Below are positions 43,007 to 53,103 of a stretch of 64,000 bases of DNA, piece after piece. The DNA is from Bacteroidales bacterium (GTDB lineage: Bacteria; Bacteroidota; Bacteroidia; Bacteroidales; UBA932), in assembly GCA_017962235.1 (NCBI GenBank), contig JAGCVS010000007.1, forward strand, positions 35,023-99,022. Direction: 5' to 3'. The position numbers and the translations under genes were made by a program. Numbering within the stretch: position 1 is the stretch's first letter; every line of letters begins with the position of its first letter. The notes under the pieces are model-generated. The model was not told the DNA's origin and ran no database searches. It worked only from the letters and a program-made list of their open reading frames with translations.

Positions 43007-44878
43007 ATGTCCGAAAAACTATTTGCCGAATTCCCCCCGGTGACCACCGAGCAGTGGGAAGAGGTGATAAACAAAGACCTCAAGGGGGCAGACTACGATA
43101 AAAAGCTGGTCTGGAAAACCCAAGAGGGCTTTTCGGTTCGTCCGTATTACCGTGCGGAGAACCTTTCTGAAATTCCGTTCCTGGATTCCAAGCCGGGCGA
43201 ATTCCCGTTCGTGCGTGGAACCAAGGCAGATAACGAGTGGCTCATCCGTCAGGATTACTGCCTGTGCGAAGGTCCCGAGAAAGCCAACGAGCTTGCGCTG
43301 GACGGCCTGATGAAGGGCGTCAATTCGCTCGGATTCTGGGTAGACGCAAAGAAGGGCCTTACTGATGCAGAGATGGCAATCCTCCTCAAGGGTATCGCCA
43401 TCAGCGCCGTGGAAATCAACTTCTGCGGTTGCTGCCCCGGCAAGACTTTCCCGATTATCGAGAGCTTCCTGAAGGTCGCTGCGGCACAGGGCGTAAAGAA
43501 AGAAGACATCCGTGCTTCTTTCGACTTCAGCCCGCTGCACAACTTCACCGTGAAGGGTCATCTTTGCGACGATGCGTTTGACAAGCTTGCAAACTGCGTG
43601 AAAGCTGTCAAGGATTATCCTAACATCCGCGTTATCAACGTAGAAGCTTACGACTTCAACAACGCCGGCAGCAGCATCAGCCAGGAACTGGGTTACGGTA
43701 TGGCGGTTGCCAGCGAGTACATGGCGGCTCTCACAGACCGCGGCCTGGATGCATGCGAAGTTGCAAAGCGCATCAAGTTCACCTTCGCCATCAGCGGCAA
43801 CTATTTCTTCGAAATCGCCAAGTTCCGCGCCGCACGCGTGCTGTGGGCCAATATCGCCAAAGATTATGGCGTTGACTGCCCCGAAGCTCAGAAGATACAG
43901 AGCCACGCCGTTACCAGCGAATGGAACATGACCGTATATGACTCATACGTGAATATGCTCCGCGACACCACCGAGGCCATGTCGGCGGCAATTGCAGGCG
44001 TTCACTCCATTGAGGTTCTTCCGTTTGACTATCCCTACCGCAAACCCAATGAGTTCTCCAACCGCATTGCCCGCAACGTGCAGTCCATCCTCAAGGAAGA
44101 GGCTCACTTTGACAAGGTGGTGGACCCCGCAGGCGGCAGCTATTACATCGAGAACCTCACCGCTTCCATCATGAAGGCGGCTTGGGATATCTTCAAGGCT
44201 GTTGAGGCAGAAGGCGGCTATGTGGCAGCGTTCAAGGCCGGCAGCGTACAGAAGGCCATCAAAGAGGTTTCCGCAAAGCGCGATTTGAACATCGCCCGCA
44301 GGCGCGAGACCATCCTGGGCAGCAACCAGTACCCTAACTTCCTGGAGAAGGCTTCTGAAGAAATCACTCCGGAGATTGTGAAACGTGGCGCTTCCAAGCC
44401 CGAGTGCAGCTGCACTCCCGAGGCTGAACCGCTGGAGGCTTATCGCGGCAGCCAGGCGTTCGAGGCACTCCGCCTCGCCACCGACCGCAGCGGCAAGCAG
44501 CCCATGGCGTTCATGCTCACCTTCGGCAACCTGGCGATGTGCCGTGCACGCGCACAGTTCAGCTGCAACTTCTTCGCAGTTGCAGGTTTCAAGGTTGTGG
44601 ACAACAACCGCTTCTCCAGCATTGAAGAGGGCGTGAAAGCCGCTTTGGATGCTAAGGCAGACATCGTTGTGGCTTGCTCTGCAGACGACGAGTATGCAGA
44701 GGCAGTGCCTCAGATTGCAGAGGCTATAGGCGACAAGGCCGTAGTGGTTGTGGCCGGCGATCCCGAGTGCCGTCCCGACCTGGAGGCCAAGGGCATTATG
44801 AACTACATCAACATCAGGTGCAACGTCCTTGAGACTCTCAAAGAGTATCAGGCTAAAATGGGTATCAAGGAGCTCTAA
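43007..44878 (+). CDS. mutA: Methylmalonyl-CoA mutase, small (beta) subunit
   Basis: The 623-residue protein opens with FPPVTTEQWEEVINKDLKGADYDKKLVWKT and has the mutase TIM barrel. Its C-terminal flavodoxin-like domain (about 490-623) lacks the D-x-H-x-x-G cobalamin-binding motif. That is the profile of the non-catalytic subunit, which pairs with MutB. Together they interconvert succinyl-CoA and methylmalonyl-CoA for propionate formation. The downstream mutB starts 12 bases later. Confidence 0.95.
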   Translation: MSEKLFAEFPPVTTEQWEEVINKDLKGADYDKKLVWKTQEGFSVRPYYRAENLSEIPFLDSKPGEFPFVRGTKADNEWLIRQDYCLCEGPEKANELALDGLMKGVNSLGFWVDAKKGLTDAEMAILLKGIAISAVEINFCGCCPGKTFPIIESFLKVAAAQGVKKEDIRASFDFSPLHNFTVKGHLCDDAFDKLANCVKAVKDYPNIRVINVEAYDFNNAGSSISQELGYGMAVASEYMAALTDRGLDACEVAKRIKFTFAISGNYFFEIAKFRAARVLWANIAKDYGVDCPEAQKIQSHAVTSEWNMTVYDSYVNMLRDTTEAMSAAIAGVHSIEVLPFDYPYRKPNEFSNRIARNVQSILKEEAHFDKVVDPAGGSYYIENLTASIMKAAWDIFKAVEAEGGYVAAFKAGSVQKAIKEVSAKRDLNIARRRETILGSNQYPNFLEKASEEITPEIVKRGASKPECSCTPEAEPLEAYRGSQAFEALRLATDRSGKQPMAFMLTFGNLAMCRARAQFSCNFFAVAGFKVVDNNRFSSIEEGVKAALDAKADIVVACSADDEYAEAVPQIAEAIGDKAVVVVAGDPECRPDLEAKGIMNYINIRCNVLETLKEYQAKMGIKEL

Positions 44879-44890
44879 AAGATTATCACT

Positions 44891-47026
44891 ATGAGACCGA
44901 AATTCAATGATATAGAATTCAAGGGCGCAGCAGCCGCAAAGTGTGACTGCAAGAAGGGTCAGGAAGAACTCTGGCACACGCCTGAAAAGATAGACGTCAA
45001 AGGTCTGTATACTGCAAAGGATCTCGAAGATATGGAGCACCTGAACTATGCTGCAGGTATCGCCCCCAACCTTCGCGGACCTTACTCCACCATGTACGTG
45101 ATGCGTCCCTGGACCATCCGTCAGTACGCAGGTTTCTCCACTGCAGAGGAATCCAACGCGTTCTACCGCCGCAACCTGGCTTCCGGCCAGAAGGGTCTGT
45201 CCGTAGCGTTTGACCTTGCAACCCACCGCGGATATGATGCAGACCACCCGCGTGTTGTGGGTGACGTGGGTAAGGCAGGTGTATCCATCTGCTCCGTAGA
45301 AGACATGAAGGTGCTCTTCGACCAGATTCCTCTGGGCAAGATGTCCGTATCCATGACCATGAATGGTGCCGTACTGCCCGTTATGGCATTCTACATAGTA
45401 GCAGGTATGGAGCAGGGCGTTGCCCTGGAAGAGATGGCCGGTACCATCCAGAACGATATCCTCAAGGAGTTCATGGTGCGTAACACCTACATCTATCCGC
45501 CGGCATTCTCCATGAGAATCATCGGTGACATCTTCGCATACACCTCCAAGTACATGCCCAAGTTCAACTCGATATCCATCTCGGGTTACCACATGCAGGA
45601 GGCTGGCGCAACCAACGACATCGAGATTGCCTACACCCTGGCCGACGGTCTGGAATACCTCCGTACCGGTATCAAGGCGGGCATCGAGGTTGATGCGTTC
45701 GCACCGCGTCTGTCTTTCTTCTGGGCTATCGGCATGAACAACTTCATGGAGATTGCAAAGATGCGTGCCGCACGTATGCTATGGGCAAAGATTGTGAAGC
45801 AGTTCAACCCCAAGAACCCCAAGAGCCTTGCGCTGCGTACCCACAGCCAGACATCCGGCTGGAGCCTCACCGCTCAGGATCCGTTCAACAACGTTGCACG
45901 TACCTGCATCGAGGCGATGGGCGCCGCTCTGGGCCACACCCAGAGTCTGCACACCAACGCTCTGGACGAGGCAATTGCACTGCCCACCGACTTCTCTGCG
46001 CGTATCGCTCGTAACACCCAGATTTACATTCAGGAAGAGACCTCTGTATGCAAGAGCGTAGACCCTTGGGCAGGTTCTTACTATGTAGAGTCGCTCACCA
46101 ACGAGATGGCACACGCTGCGTGGAAGCACATCCAGGAGGTGGAAGAGCTGGGCGGTATGGCCAAGGCCATCGAGACCGGTATCCCCAAACTCCGCATCGA
46201 GGAGGCAGCTGCCCGCAAGCAGGCCCGCATCGACTCCGGTATCGAGAAGATTATCGGTATCAACGAGTTCGCCCTTGAGCACGAGGATCCCATCGACATC
46301 CTGGACGTGGATAACACCAAGGTTCGCGAGAGCCAGGTGGCACGTCTGAAAGAGCTCCGCGCTAAGCGCGACAACGCCGCTGTAGAAGCTGCCCTGGCAG
46401 CCATCACCAAGAGCGTAGAGACCGGCGAGGGCAACCTGCTGGAACTCGCAGTGGAGGCAGCCAAGCTGCGCGCCACCCTGGGTGAGATCAGCGACGCTTG
46501 CGAGAAAGTTGTTGGACGTTACAAAGCAATTATCCGTATGAACACCGGTGTTTATTCTTCTGAAATCAAGAAGGACGCAGAATTCGAGAAGGCTAAGGAG
46601 ATGGTGGCATCTTTCGCAAAGAAAGAGGGCCGTCAGCCCCGTATCATGGTTGCCAAGCTTGGCCAGGACGGTCACGACCGCGGCGCCAAGGTAGTTGCTA
46701 CCGGCTATGCCGACTGCGGATTCGACGTGGATATGGGTCCTCTGTTCCAGACTCCCGAGGAGGCTGTGAAAGAGGCTGTGGAGAACGACGTACACGTAAT
46801 TGGCGTTTCCTCCCTGGCAGCAGGTCACAAGACCCTCGTGCCTCAGGTTGTGGAAGAGCTTAAGAAGTACGGCCGCGAGGACATCATAGTAATCGTGGGC
46901 GGCGTTATCCCTCCTCAGGACTACGACTTCCTCTACAAGGCAGGTGCAGCAGCCATATTCGGCCCCGGTACCCGCATTGCCAAGTGCGTCATCGAGATCA
47001 TGAAACTCTTGGGAGAGAAAGAGTAA
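44891..47026 (+). CDS. mutB: Methylmalonyl-CoA mutase, large (alpha, catalytic) subunit
   Basis: The 711-residue protein has the substrate barrel with [38 protein letters not shown] and [17 protein letters not shown]. The C-terminal cobalamin domain holds [19 protein letters not shown], whose D-x-H-x-x-G histidine replaces the lower axial ligand of adenosylcobalamin. It catalyses the radical rearrangement between succinyl- and methylmalonyl-CoA. The epimerase and decarboxylase genes of the pathway are not in this window. No B12 riboswitch was seen upstream. Confidence 0.97.
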   Translation: MRPKFNDIEFKGAAAAKCDCKKGQEELWHTPEKIDVKGLYTAKDLEDMEHLNYAAGIAPNLRGPYSTMYVMRPWTIRQYAGFSTAEESNAFYRRNLASGQKGLSVAFDLATHRGYDADHPRVVGDVGKAGVSICSVEDMKVLFDQIPLGKMSVSMTMNGAVLPVMAFYIVAGMEQGVALEEMAGTIQNDILKEFMVRNTYIYPPAFSMRIIGDIFAYTSKYMPKFNSISISGYHMQEAGATNDIEIAYTLADGLEYLRTGIKAGIEVDAFAPRLSFFWAIGMNNFMEIAKMRAARMLWAKIVKQFNPKNPKSLALRTHSQTSGWSLTAQDPFNNVARTCIEAMGAALGHTQSLHTNALDEAIALPTDFSARIARNTQIYIQEETSVCKSVDPWAGSYYVESLTNEMAHAAWKHIQEVEELGGMAKAIETGIPKLRIEEAAARKQARIDSGIEKIIGINEFALEHEDPIDILDVDNTKVRESQVARLKELRAKRDNAAVEAALAAITKSVETGEGNLLELAVEAAKLRATLGEISDACEKVVGRYKAIIRMNTGVYSSEIKKDAEFEKAKEMVASFAKKEGRQPRIMVAKLGQDGHDRGAKVVATGYADCGFDVDMGPLFQTPEEAVKEAVENDVHVIGVSSLAAGHKTLVPQVVEELKKYGREDIIVIVGGVIPPQDYDFLYKAGAAAIFGPGTRIAKCVIEIMKLLGEKE

Positions 47027-47042
47027 ACTCAACTCCCGTTAT

Positions 47043-47083
47043 CATGCAGCAAAGCCGGCCAGAAATGGCCGGCTTTGTTGTGT
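47043..47083. terminator. Bidirectional terminator, copy 2 of a 41-bp repeated element
   Basis: A perfect stem AAAGCCGGCCA / TGGCCGGCTTT (4-base loop GAAA) lies between the converging mutB and lipoprotein genes. It matches copy 1 (41224-41264) in inverted orientation at all but one position, including bases outside the stem. Confidence 0.85.
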
Positions 47084-47098
47084 TTAAGAGAGGTTCTT

Positions 47099-48526
47099 CT
47101 AGTCTTTGTTGGTGTCGATTACTGCGAAGAATTCGCCGCGTTTGAGCAGGCGGTAGAGGTCGCCGTTGGGGTATTCGAACAGGAGGTACTGGAGGGTGGC
47201 TTCCTTGAAGGAGTTGGGTCTCCAGCTGCCGTAGACGAATACGTGACCGGCATCGTCGGCTGCCATGGACATTATCATCAGCGCCTGGCGGCCGTCCTGG
47301 TCAATCAGCGCACCGTGGTCTTTAATCTCACGGTTGGGCCCTTCATCTTTAAGGGAGATGCTGCGCAGGTGGATTTTTCGGTCTACATACTGCTCGCTGT
47401 CGGGGTCGATTTCGCGCTCATCCTCGCTGAAGATGGTGCGGGCATCCTCAAGGTCTTCATACTGGCAGAAATAGAGGCGGTCGCCGCCCACGGCGGTCTC
47501 GAAATAAGATGAGCCGATGTATGCCACGGGTTCGAATGCCTCGCCGGATACGATATCCTTCGCAGGATCAAAGATCCACAGGCGCTCGTCGCCGCCGCCA
47601 AGGGTACCCTGTATGAAATAGCACTTGTCGCGGCCCGGGAAGGGGCTGAGCCAGGTCCAGGCGCGCTGCTCGTTGCGGGCTTCTGAAACGGGGGTGCCGT
47701 CTATCAACTGGCCCTTGGGTAACACATTGTCGTAAGTGGTGATGCTGTCGGATTCCGGATTGTAGCAGTACAAGTTGCCGAAATCGTTCTCATACACGTA
47801 ATTCCTCTTCCAGAGAGTGAACCAGACATTGCTGTTGTTGTCTACAAAGAACCAGAAGGATGCGCCCAGGCGGCCGTCCACCACCTTGCCGCAGTCTTTC
47901 TTCTCTCCAGTTACCATATCTATGCTCATCAGGTGGCAGCCGTCCTCCTTGTAGAGTTCAGGCACGAAGGGCACGCTGAATACATACAGTTTCTTGAGCA
48001 CCGGATCCACGGCAATGGCGGAATAGATAGAGTAGCGGGGTTTCACGATGCCGTAGTCGCGGAAATTGCCGGTGGCCATCTCATAACCGAATACATGCGC
48101 CCCGGGATATGCCTCTATACCCTCCTTCCAGTAATTGGAGAGGTGGGTGCAGAAATACAGCCAGCCGTCGCACTCTACAATGGGGCTGTGAATCTTGCCC
48201 TGCTGGAACGGGAGGTCCTGTTCTCCGCACAGATAGGTCATATCCTCCACAATCATCGTATGCTTGTAGGTGCGCGGGTCAAACTTGTGGAAGCCTGCAC
48301 CGTGGCTCTTGGCGTGGGTAGATGAGCCAAAGTAGCAGTTGCCGTCTGATGCGACAGCCATGCCCTGCCACTGGCCGTCCCACTCCTTGCAGATCTTGTT
48401 CATCGATATGGAATAGACCTTATTCTTCATGGCTTCTGTGTCGGGTTTCTCGGCGGGTTTGCAATTGCAGCAGCTGCAAATCAGCAGAGCCGCAGCCGCC
48501 AGAAAAAGTGTTTGGAAAGATTTCAT
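47099..48526 (-). CDS. Beta-propeller-like lipoprotein of unknown function
   Basis: The 475-residue product has a signal with cysteines at the lipobox (ICSCC). Repeated units follow of the type VASDGNCYFGSS, VECDGWLYFCTHL, VDPVLKKLYVFSV, VDNNSNVWFTLW and AADDAGHVFVYGS, each pairing an Asp-rich turn with a W/Y-F strand, as in beta-propellers. I count at least five such blades but cannot assign a family. It may bind or cleave a glycan at the surface. It follows the larger lipoprotein gene by 12 bases, so they form an operon with a minus-strand TATCTTTG box upstream. Confidence 0.6.
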   Translation of the reverse strand: MKSFQTLFLAAAALLICSCCNCKPAEKPDTEAMKNKVYSISMNKICKEWDGQWQGMAVASDGNCYFGSSTHAKSHGAGFHKFDPRTYKHTMIVEDMTYLCGEQDLPFQQGKIHSPIVECDGWLYFCTHLSNYWKEGIEAYPGAHVFGYEMATGNFRDYGIVKPRYSIYSAIAVDPVLKKLYVFSVPFVPELYKEDGCHLMSIDMVTGEKKDCGKVVDGRLGASFWFFVDNNSNVWFTLWKRNYVYENDFGNLYCYNPESDSITTYDNVLPKGQLIDGTPVSEARNEQRAWTWLSPFPGRDKCYFIQGTLGGGDERLWIFDPAKDIVSGEAFEPVAYIGSSYFETAVGGDRLYFCQYEDLEDARTIFSEDEREIDPDSEQYVDRKIHLRSISLKDEGPNREIKDHGALIDQDGRQALMIMSMAADDAGHVFVYGSWRPNSFKEATLQYLLFEYPNGDLYRLLKRGEFFAVIDTNKD

Positions 48527-48538
48527 ATGGTGTAATAA

Positions 48539-51181
48539 TTATTGTTTTACGGTGATGAGATTGCGGTCGCGAAGCTCCTGTATGCCGGGCTCCCAGCTGC
48601 CGCCGCCAGCCCACATATAGTAAGAGAAGTAGGTGGTGTTACCCCGGAACAGCTCAGTCCAGGGCTGCAGCTCGCAGTAGTAGAAGCGGGTGTCGCGGTT
48701 GCGCGGGTGGTTGTGCCACATGTGCAGCGTGTAAGGCGCATCCACGGGGAAAGCCCCGGCAAAGTAAATGCTCTCTACAGGGTCAAAATCCACATTCCAG
48801 CCTTCAACGGGGAAGAGGAACTTGCCCCAGTAGTCGGCCATATCTACATGGTAATCGCTGAGACCCTCTTTCTCCGGCACGATAATCTTGTCCTGAGGGT
48901 CGTGAGCCTTGCCCACCTCCAGGATAGGCTGGGGGCCAAGCATGTTGAACTCCTCATTAACCATGTTCAGCGCAAATCGGATACCCAGCAGCGGCGTGTC
49001 GCCGTACAGGGTGAAAACTTTCTCTATGGTGTTGCCCCAGTAGTTGGCAAACATGCGTACCTGCGCATACTCGCCGCCATCCTTAACTATTTCGCAGTCA
49101 TACACTTCGTGAGTCTCTACGCTGGCCTGTCCCAGGAAGTCTTCAAAGCCGCCGAAGGGCCAGAAATTGCGCTTGCGGTAGGGACGCTCCGGGTCGTACG
49201 GCTCGTTGGGCCAGTTCTTGAAAAAGACATTGTCGTCTTTATCCTTCACGTAGTATTCCATTATGCGCGCGCCTATTGCCAGCAGCATCACGCGCACCTT
49301 GCTGTTCTCCATATATATTTCATCGATGCCGTCGCCGTTCACATCCTCGCGCCATGTCTTCACAGCATCGGCTTCCTGACCGATGCCCAGCTGGGTGGCG
49401 GCCGTAGAGCCCATGGCAGAGGTGGTCACGGTATAGCTTCCGGCGGGCAGCTGCAAATCAAACAGCAGCGTATCGCTTGTGGCTTTGTCCAGAGCGATGC
49501 TTCTCTCAGCCTCGAATGCCACCGTCTCCGGCGCATCGGACGGCGAAACGGCAACCTTTACGGCGACCTTCTTATCGTTTGTGAAGTTATAAACCGATAC
49601 GGGGAATTCGCAGCCGGAAGTGGTGCCGTAAAGCAGTCTGTGGGTGGCGACAGCCTGCGGCATATCCATCTCCGCCATCACCTTCTTTGACGATTTGCCC
49701 CAATCGAAGCCGATGGTTATGGCGCTGCGGCGGCCCATGGCTTCTGGCGTGGGCTCAAGTTCGAAAGAAAGTTCCTTGACACCGCCGGCGGGTATTCTGA
49801 GCCGCTGGCTAGCGCTGCCCTTGAGCGTCACCGTCGCGGGAAGATGCACAGCCAGATTGCCGCTGACGGCCTTATCACCAAAGTTGGTGAGCGCCACCTT
49901 CAGGGTGGTGCCCTCCACGGTCCCCTTTATGCCGATCTGGTCGCCGAAGTAATTCTCTATGAAGCTGCGCTCTATCATCATCAGCTGGACGGGACGGCGG
50001 AAAGCGTCGGAGCCCATAACGCAGAACTCTTCCACTGCCGATTCGATGGCCACTTCGCGACGGTCCATAATCGCGCCCCACATCGCCTCGCGGCTGAACG
50101 GTTCGCCCTTAGGAGTAAAGAGAATCATCGGGTTGGTGGCGCCGTAAGTGACATTGCCGTTGGCAATCACGAAAGGCATCTTGCAGGTGTCCACAATCTC
50201 CCGGTTGCCGCCGGAGGCGATGTAACCGTCGTAGATTGCGGTGCCGGTGCCGGCGTAATCACCCCAGTCCTGGATAGGACGGAACAGATAGCCGCCGCGC
50301 GCGTCGCGCTCTTTTGCATACTGGAACTGATTATCCTTGAGAAGCTGCTCCTGGAAGCCTTCCCAGTCGCGGCAGTCATACAGCGAATGTGTGCCCACGG
50401 CTGCCTCTACGCCCGATTCCGACTCTGAAATCCAGCGCTCCAGCTCCGGCTTTATAAAGCGCTCGTATTCTCCGCTGAATACGAACCAACTGTTGCCCTC
50501 GTTCATACCCAGCGCCATGGATTCTATGGGAGTCATGGCGCTGCAGCTAACGGTGCGGACGTCGGTGTGCACGCCAAACCAGCCGCGCTTCATATCGTAT
50601 TTATTCACAAGGTCCTGCGTCTGTGCCAGCAGCTCTTTCAGGCTCGACAGGTCTTCAGGTTTTCCAACGGCTGCGTAGATGCTTTTGCCTCCCTTCTTCT
50701 GCACAAATGCCGGCAGCGCATCCTTCACGCCGCCGTGCAGCTGGTATGCCGGGATGTCGTACTTAAATTCCGGTGCCTTGCGGGCCAGCTTTTCGCCAAG
50801 ATCGGAATCCTTATCGGAGAAAACCAGCACCGCCTTTGCCTTGTGCAGGGCGTCGTTCATCTCCTTCTCAGAGGGGTTGTCCAGAACTTCATATTCTTCG
50901 TTAAGCAGTCCGTCCAGATAGCCCTCCTGCATCTGAAGGAACGGCAGGCCAAGGTCCACAGCAAGGTCTAACCGCCTCTGCTGCAGAATTTTCTCCGCAT
51001 CGGGCACAGCTATCTTGCTGAGGTTGCCCAGCTGGTACATCTGTTTGTAATCACTGTTCCACCAGTTGGTCCATCCGCTCCAGGAGATGCTGTCGGAGGG
51101 TATGGTGGATTGTTGTTTTGAAGAACAGCCGGCTAAGGTCAAAGCGGCCAGAATGGCCCAGAAAGCAAGAGATTTTTTCAT
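48539..51181 (-). CDS. Large multi-domain lipoprotein of unknown function
   Basis: I start at the Met giving MKKSLAFWAILAALTLAGC (Cys19). The 880-residue product has an N-terminal alpha/beta region (about 30-420) with GWFGVHTDVRTVSC and GGYLFRPIQDWGDYAGTG. Two or three immunoglobulin-like beta domains follow (about 430-600). The calcium-loop-like DVNGDGIDEIYM comes next, and then a C-terminal domain (about 620-880) resembling aldose-epimerase/galactose-mutarotase-type sandwiches by pattern only. I do not recognise the whole protein. It is probably surface or periplasmic and carbohydrate-related, as judged from architecture. Confidence 0.6.
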   Translation of the reverse strand: MKKSLAFWAILAALTLAGCSSKQQSTIPSDSISWSGWTNWWNSDYKQMYQLGNLSKIAVPDAEKILQQRRLDLAVDLGLPFLQMQEGYLDGLLNEEYEVLDNPSEKEMNDALHKAKAVLVFSDKDSDLGEKLARKAPEFKYDIPAYQLHGGVKDALPAFVQKKGGKSIYAAVGKPEDLSSLKELLAQTQDLVNKYDMKRGWFGVHTDVRTVSCSAMTPIESMALGMNEGNSWFVFSGEYERFIKPELERWISESESGVEAAVGTHSLYDCRDWEGFQEQLLKDNQFQYAKERDARGGYLFRPIQDWGDYAGTGTAIYDGYIASGGNREIVDTCKMPFVIANGNVTYGATNPMILFTPKGEPFSREAMWGAIMDRREVAIESAVEEFCVMGSDAFRRPVQLMMIERSFIENYFGDQIGIKGTVEGTTLKVALTNFGDKAVSGNLAVHLPATVTLKGSASQRLRIPAGGVKELSFELEPTPEAMGRRSAITIGFDWGKSSKKVMAEMDMPQAVATHRLLYGTTSGCEFPVSVYNFTNDKKVAVKVAVSPSDAPETVAFEAERSIALDKATSDTLLFDLQLPAGSYTVTTSAMGSTAATQLGIGQEADAVKTWREDVNGDGIDEIYMENSKVRVMLLAIGARIMEYYVKDKDDNVFFKNWPNEPYDPERPYRKRNFWPFGGFEDFLGQASVETHEVYDCEIVKDGGEYAQVRMFANYWGNTIEKVFTLYGDTPLLGIRFALNMVNEEFNMLGPQPILEVGKAHDPQDKIIVPEKEGLSDYHVDMADYWGKFLFPVEGWNVDFDPVESIYFAGAFPVDAPYTLHMWHNHPRNRDTRFYYCELQPWTELFRGNTTYFSYYMWAGGGSWEPGIQELRDRNLITVKQ

Positions 51182-51209
51182 AGTCAGAAAGAGTTGAGGC
51201 ATATCCACA

Positions 51210-51246
51210 CAAAGATAGCGTTATTTCGCCGAAATAGGTATATTTG
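51210..51246. promoter_or_regulatory. Divergent -7 boxes between the lipoprotein operon and the coiled-coil membrane gene
   Basis: CAAAGATA at 51210-51217 reads TATCTTTG on the minus strand and serves the lipoprotein pair. TATATTTG at 51239-51246 serves the plus-strand gene, 22 bases before its ATG. Confidence 0.55.
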
Positions 51247-51268
51247 TCGTAATCAAATAAGAATAATC

Positions 51269-52327
51269 ATGGGACTGTTCATAAATAAGGCGGTCAAGTC
51301 GGCTCTGGACAAGAAAAAGATGGTCACCAGCTATCTGGTGGCGGCTTTGTGTCTGGTGCTGGTTGTGCTCAACGTGGCGGCGTTCATGCTGTTCCCACGC
51401 ATCATATCGCCGCTGGCGGTGGTGCTTTCCAACGCCATAACGGTGATGCTGATGCTGTTTGCCATCCGCCCCATCAACAATCTGATTCAGAACGAATTTG
51501 ACAAGAAAGCGCACGAACTGCTGGAGCGCGAGAGCGAAGAAAGACAGCTGCGGGAAAAGCTGTCGGCGCTGGAAAACCGCAACCATGAGCTGGAGAGCCG
51601 CATAGACACCTGGAGCCAGACGGCTAACTCCCCCAGCGATGTGCAACTCACCTTCAAGGTAGAAACCATGACGTACGACAAATCGGGCTACATTGTGAAG
51701 GAAGAGCCGCTGGAGCGCTTCATAAACGACCCGGCATACAAGCTGCCGGACAAGAAGGATATGATAGACCGCATTGCCACCTGGGTCAACGAGCGGCTGC
51801 ATCCTGGGCGCAAGAAGGTGCTCTACATAGGTAAATACTACGTGAAGGCCTCCATAGGCATCGATATGACAAAGATCAAGTATGCGATTGGCGATGGCGG
51901 CGCGCTCACCCTCTTTGGTGTCCGCTTCACCAAGCTGAACGACCTGGCCATCAAGCGTGACGAGGGCGATGTGAACCACTGCTGGCTGATTAACGAAGAC
52001 GAGGGCAACGTGGCTATCAACCCATCCGAGCTATATACAGACTTTGTGCAGATATATGCAGCCAACCGCGCCAAGGAGACCGAGACGGCGCTGGAAGGGG
52101 AGGTGGAGACCCTCTGCAACAGCTGCACCGAGGCCTTCCGCAACAATCTGGCGGCCCGCTTCCCCGGCATCGCATTCTGCGATGCGATAGAGGGAACCGA
52201 TACCACCTGGTATTCCCTGAAGGACAACTTTGGCAACGAGAGAATCCGCAGCGTGGCCACAAACATCCTGCTGATGGCAGATGCGCTGGGGGGATATGTC
52301 TCAGGCAGCGGCAAGCTCCTCGATTAA
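51269..52327 (+). CDS. Membrane-anchored coiled-coil protein with a DUF4230-like C-terminal region
   Basis: I start at MGLFINKAVKSALDKKK, which follows the -7 box. The 352-residue product has two membrane helices (about 22-41 and 48-66) and a charged coiled coil with heptad-like Leu/Glu (about 75-115). A soluble domain follows with KYYVKASIGIDMTKIKYAI and GALTLFGVRFTKL, recalling DUF4230 (a strand-rich domain with an A-x-I-G-I-D-[LM]-x-K-I pattern). That match is by pattern only. It ends near SGSGKLLD and is followed by a strong terminator. No functional claim. Confidence 0.6.
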   Translation: MGLFINKAVKSALDKKKMVTSYLVAALCLVLVVLNVAAFMLFPRIISPLAVVLSNAITVMLMLFAIRPINNLIQNEFDKKAHELLERESEERQLREKLSALENRNHELESRIDTWSQTANSPSDVQLTFKVETMTYDKSGYIVKEEPLERFINDPAYKLPDKKDMIDRIATWVNERLHPGRKKVLYIGKYYVKASIGIDMTKIKYAIGDGGALTLFGVRFTKLNDLAIKRDEGDVNHCWLINEDEGNVAINPSELYTDFVQIYAANRAKETETALEGEVETLCNSCTEAFRNNLAARFPGIAFCDAIEGTDTTWYSLKDNFGNERIRSVATNILLMADALGGYVSGSGKLLD

Positions 52328-52328
52328 C

Positions 52329-52362
52329 AAAAAAAGGCGACCCGTTCGGGTCGCCTTTTTTT
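52329..52362. terminator. Bidirectional terminator
   Basis: GGCGACCC and GGGTCGCC form a stem around GTTC, flanked by an A7 run and a T7 run, between converging genes. Confidence 0.92.
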
Positions 52363-52378
52363 GTATCAGCGATTACTC

Positions 52379-52987
52379 TTATAATACGTAAGCTGCGCCA
52401 ACATAGAAGCGGGTGCGCTTGTAAGTGCCGTTGTCGGTTGTGTTGCGGTCCATCAGGCCGAGGTCATAACCGCCAACGATGCGGATCTTCTTGGAAAGCT
52501 CTGCGCATACGCCGCCGCCAACCATGATGTCAAAACGGCCGTAATTGCCGCTTGCATAGTTGTCAGTATCGTTGGTGACATTACCTACGATAACAACATT
52601 TGTGCTGCTGTGAGTCTTGGAAGCAATACCAAAGTTTGCGGTGGGACCTGCGAATACGGAGAGACGGAATGTAGGAGCAAGGTCAAAACCGTAGCTTACA
52701 TGGAAGGGAACATTGAGATAATGTTCTGTAGTCTTGGAGTTGTTGGTTGCAATAATAGCAGAAGCAGCGCTGCTGGAGGTCAGTAACTCATAGTACAGAC
52801 CGGGATTGAGGTTGAGACCGGGAGCAATCTGAGCGGTATAACCAACACCTGCGTAGAAGCCGTTGGCAACGCCGTTGGTTCCATTATTGTTAGCGGTTGA
52901 CTGAACATAGCCTGCGCTAAAGCTCTGTGCGAAAGCGGTGGTGCCAAGAAGCATCAGGGCTGCTGCAATTGCGAATACTTTTTTCAT
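52379..52987 (-). CDS. Small outer-membrane beta-barrel protein (porin/OmpA-like opacity family)
   Basis: The 202-residue product has a clear signal peptide (MKKVFAIAAALMLLGTTAFAQ). Short amphipathic strands include GYVQSTANNNGTNG, FHVSYGFDLAPTFRLSVFAG, IMVGGGVCAELSK and RFYVGAAYVL, the pattern of 8-stranded barrels of Bacteroidales. It is probably an abundant outer-membrane protein of unknown role. The promoter region upstream is shared with namZ. Confidence 0.75.
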   Translation of the reverse strand: MKKVFAIAAALMLLGTTAFAQSFSAGYVQSTANNNGTNGVANGFYAGVGYTAQIAPGLNLNPGLYYELLTSSSAASAIIATNNSKTTEHYLNVPFHVSYGFDLAPTFRLSVFAGPTANFGIASKTHSSTNVVIVGNVTNDTDNYASGNYGRFDIMVGGGVCAELSKKIRIVGGYDLGLMDRNTTDNGTYKRTRFYVGAAYVL

Positions 52988-53039
52988 TTCTTCAATAATT
53001 ATTTAAGGATTTAACTGTTATTTTTCTCCAATTAGTCTA

Positions 53040-53085
53040 CAAATGTAACGTTTTTTATCAAATAATCCAATTGTCTGTATCTTTG
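53040..53085. promoter_or_regulatory. Divergent -7 boxes of the barrel gene and namZ
   Basis: CAAATGTA (53040-53047) is TACATTTG on the minus strand, with a TTG 21 bases upstream. TATCTTTG (53078-53085) points to namZ, 18 bases before its ATG. Confidence 0.55.
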
Positions 53086-53103
53086 CATAGACACACATCC
53101 GTT

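Noticed and set aside
43943..45592. 549-codon minus-strand frame spanning the mutA/mutB junction
   Set aside because: It overlaps two well-supported genes on the other strand and looks like an antisense shadow.
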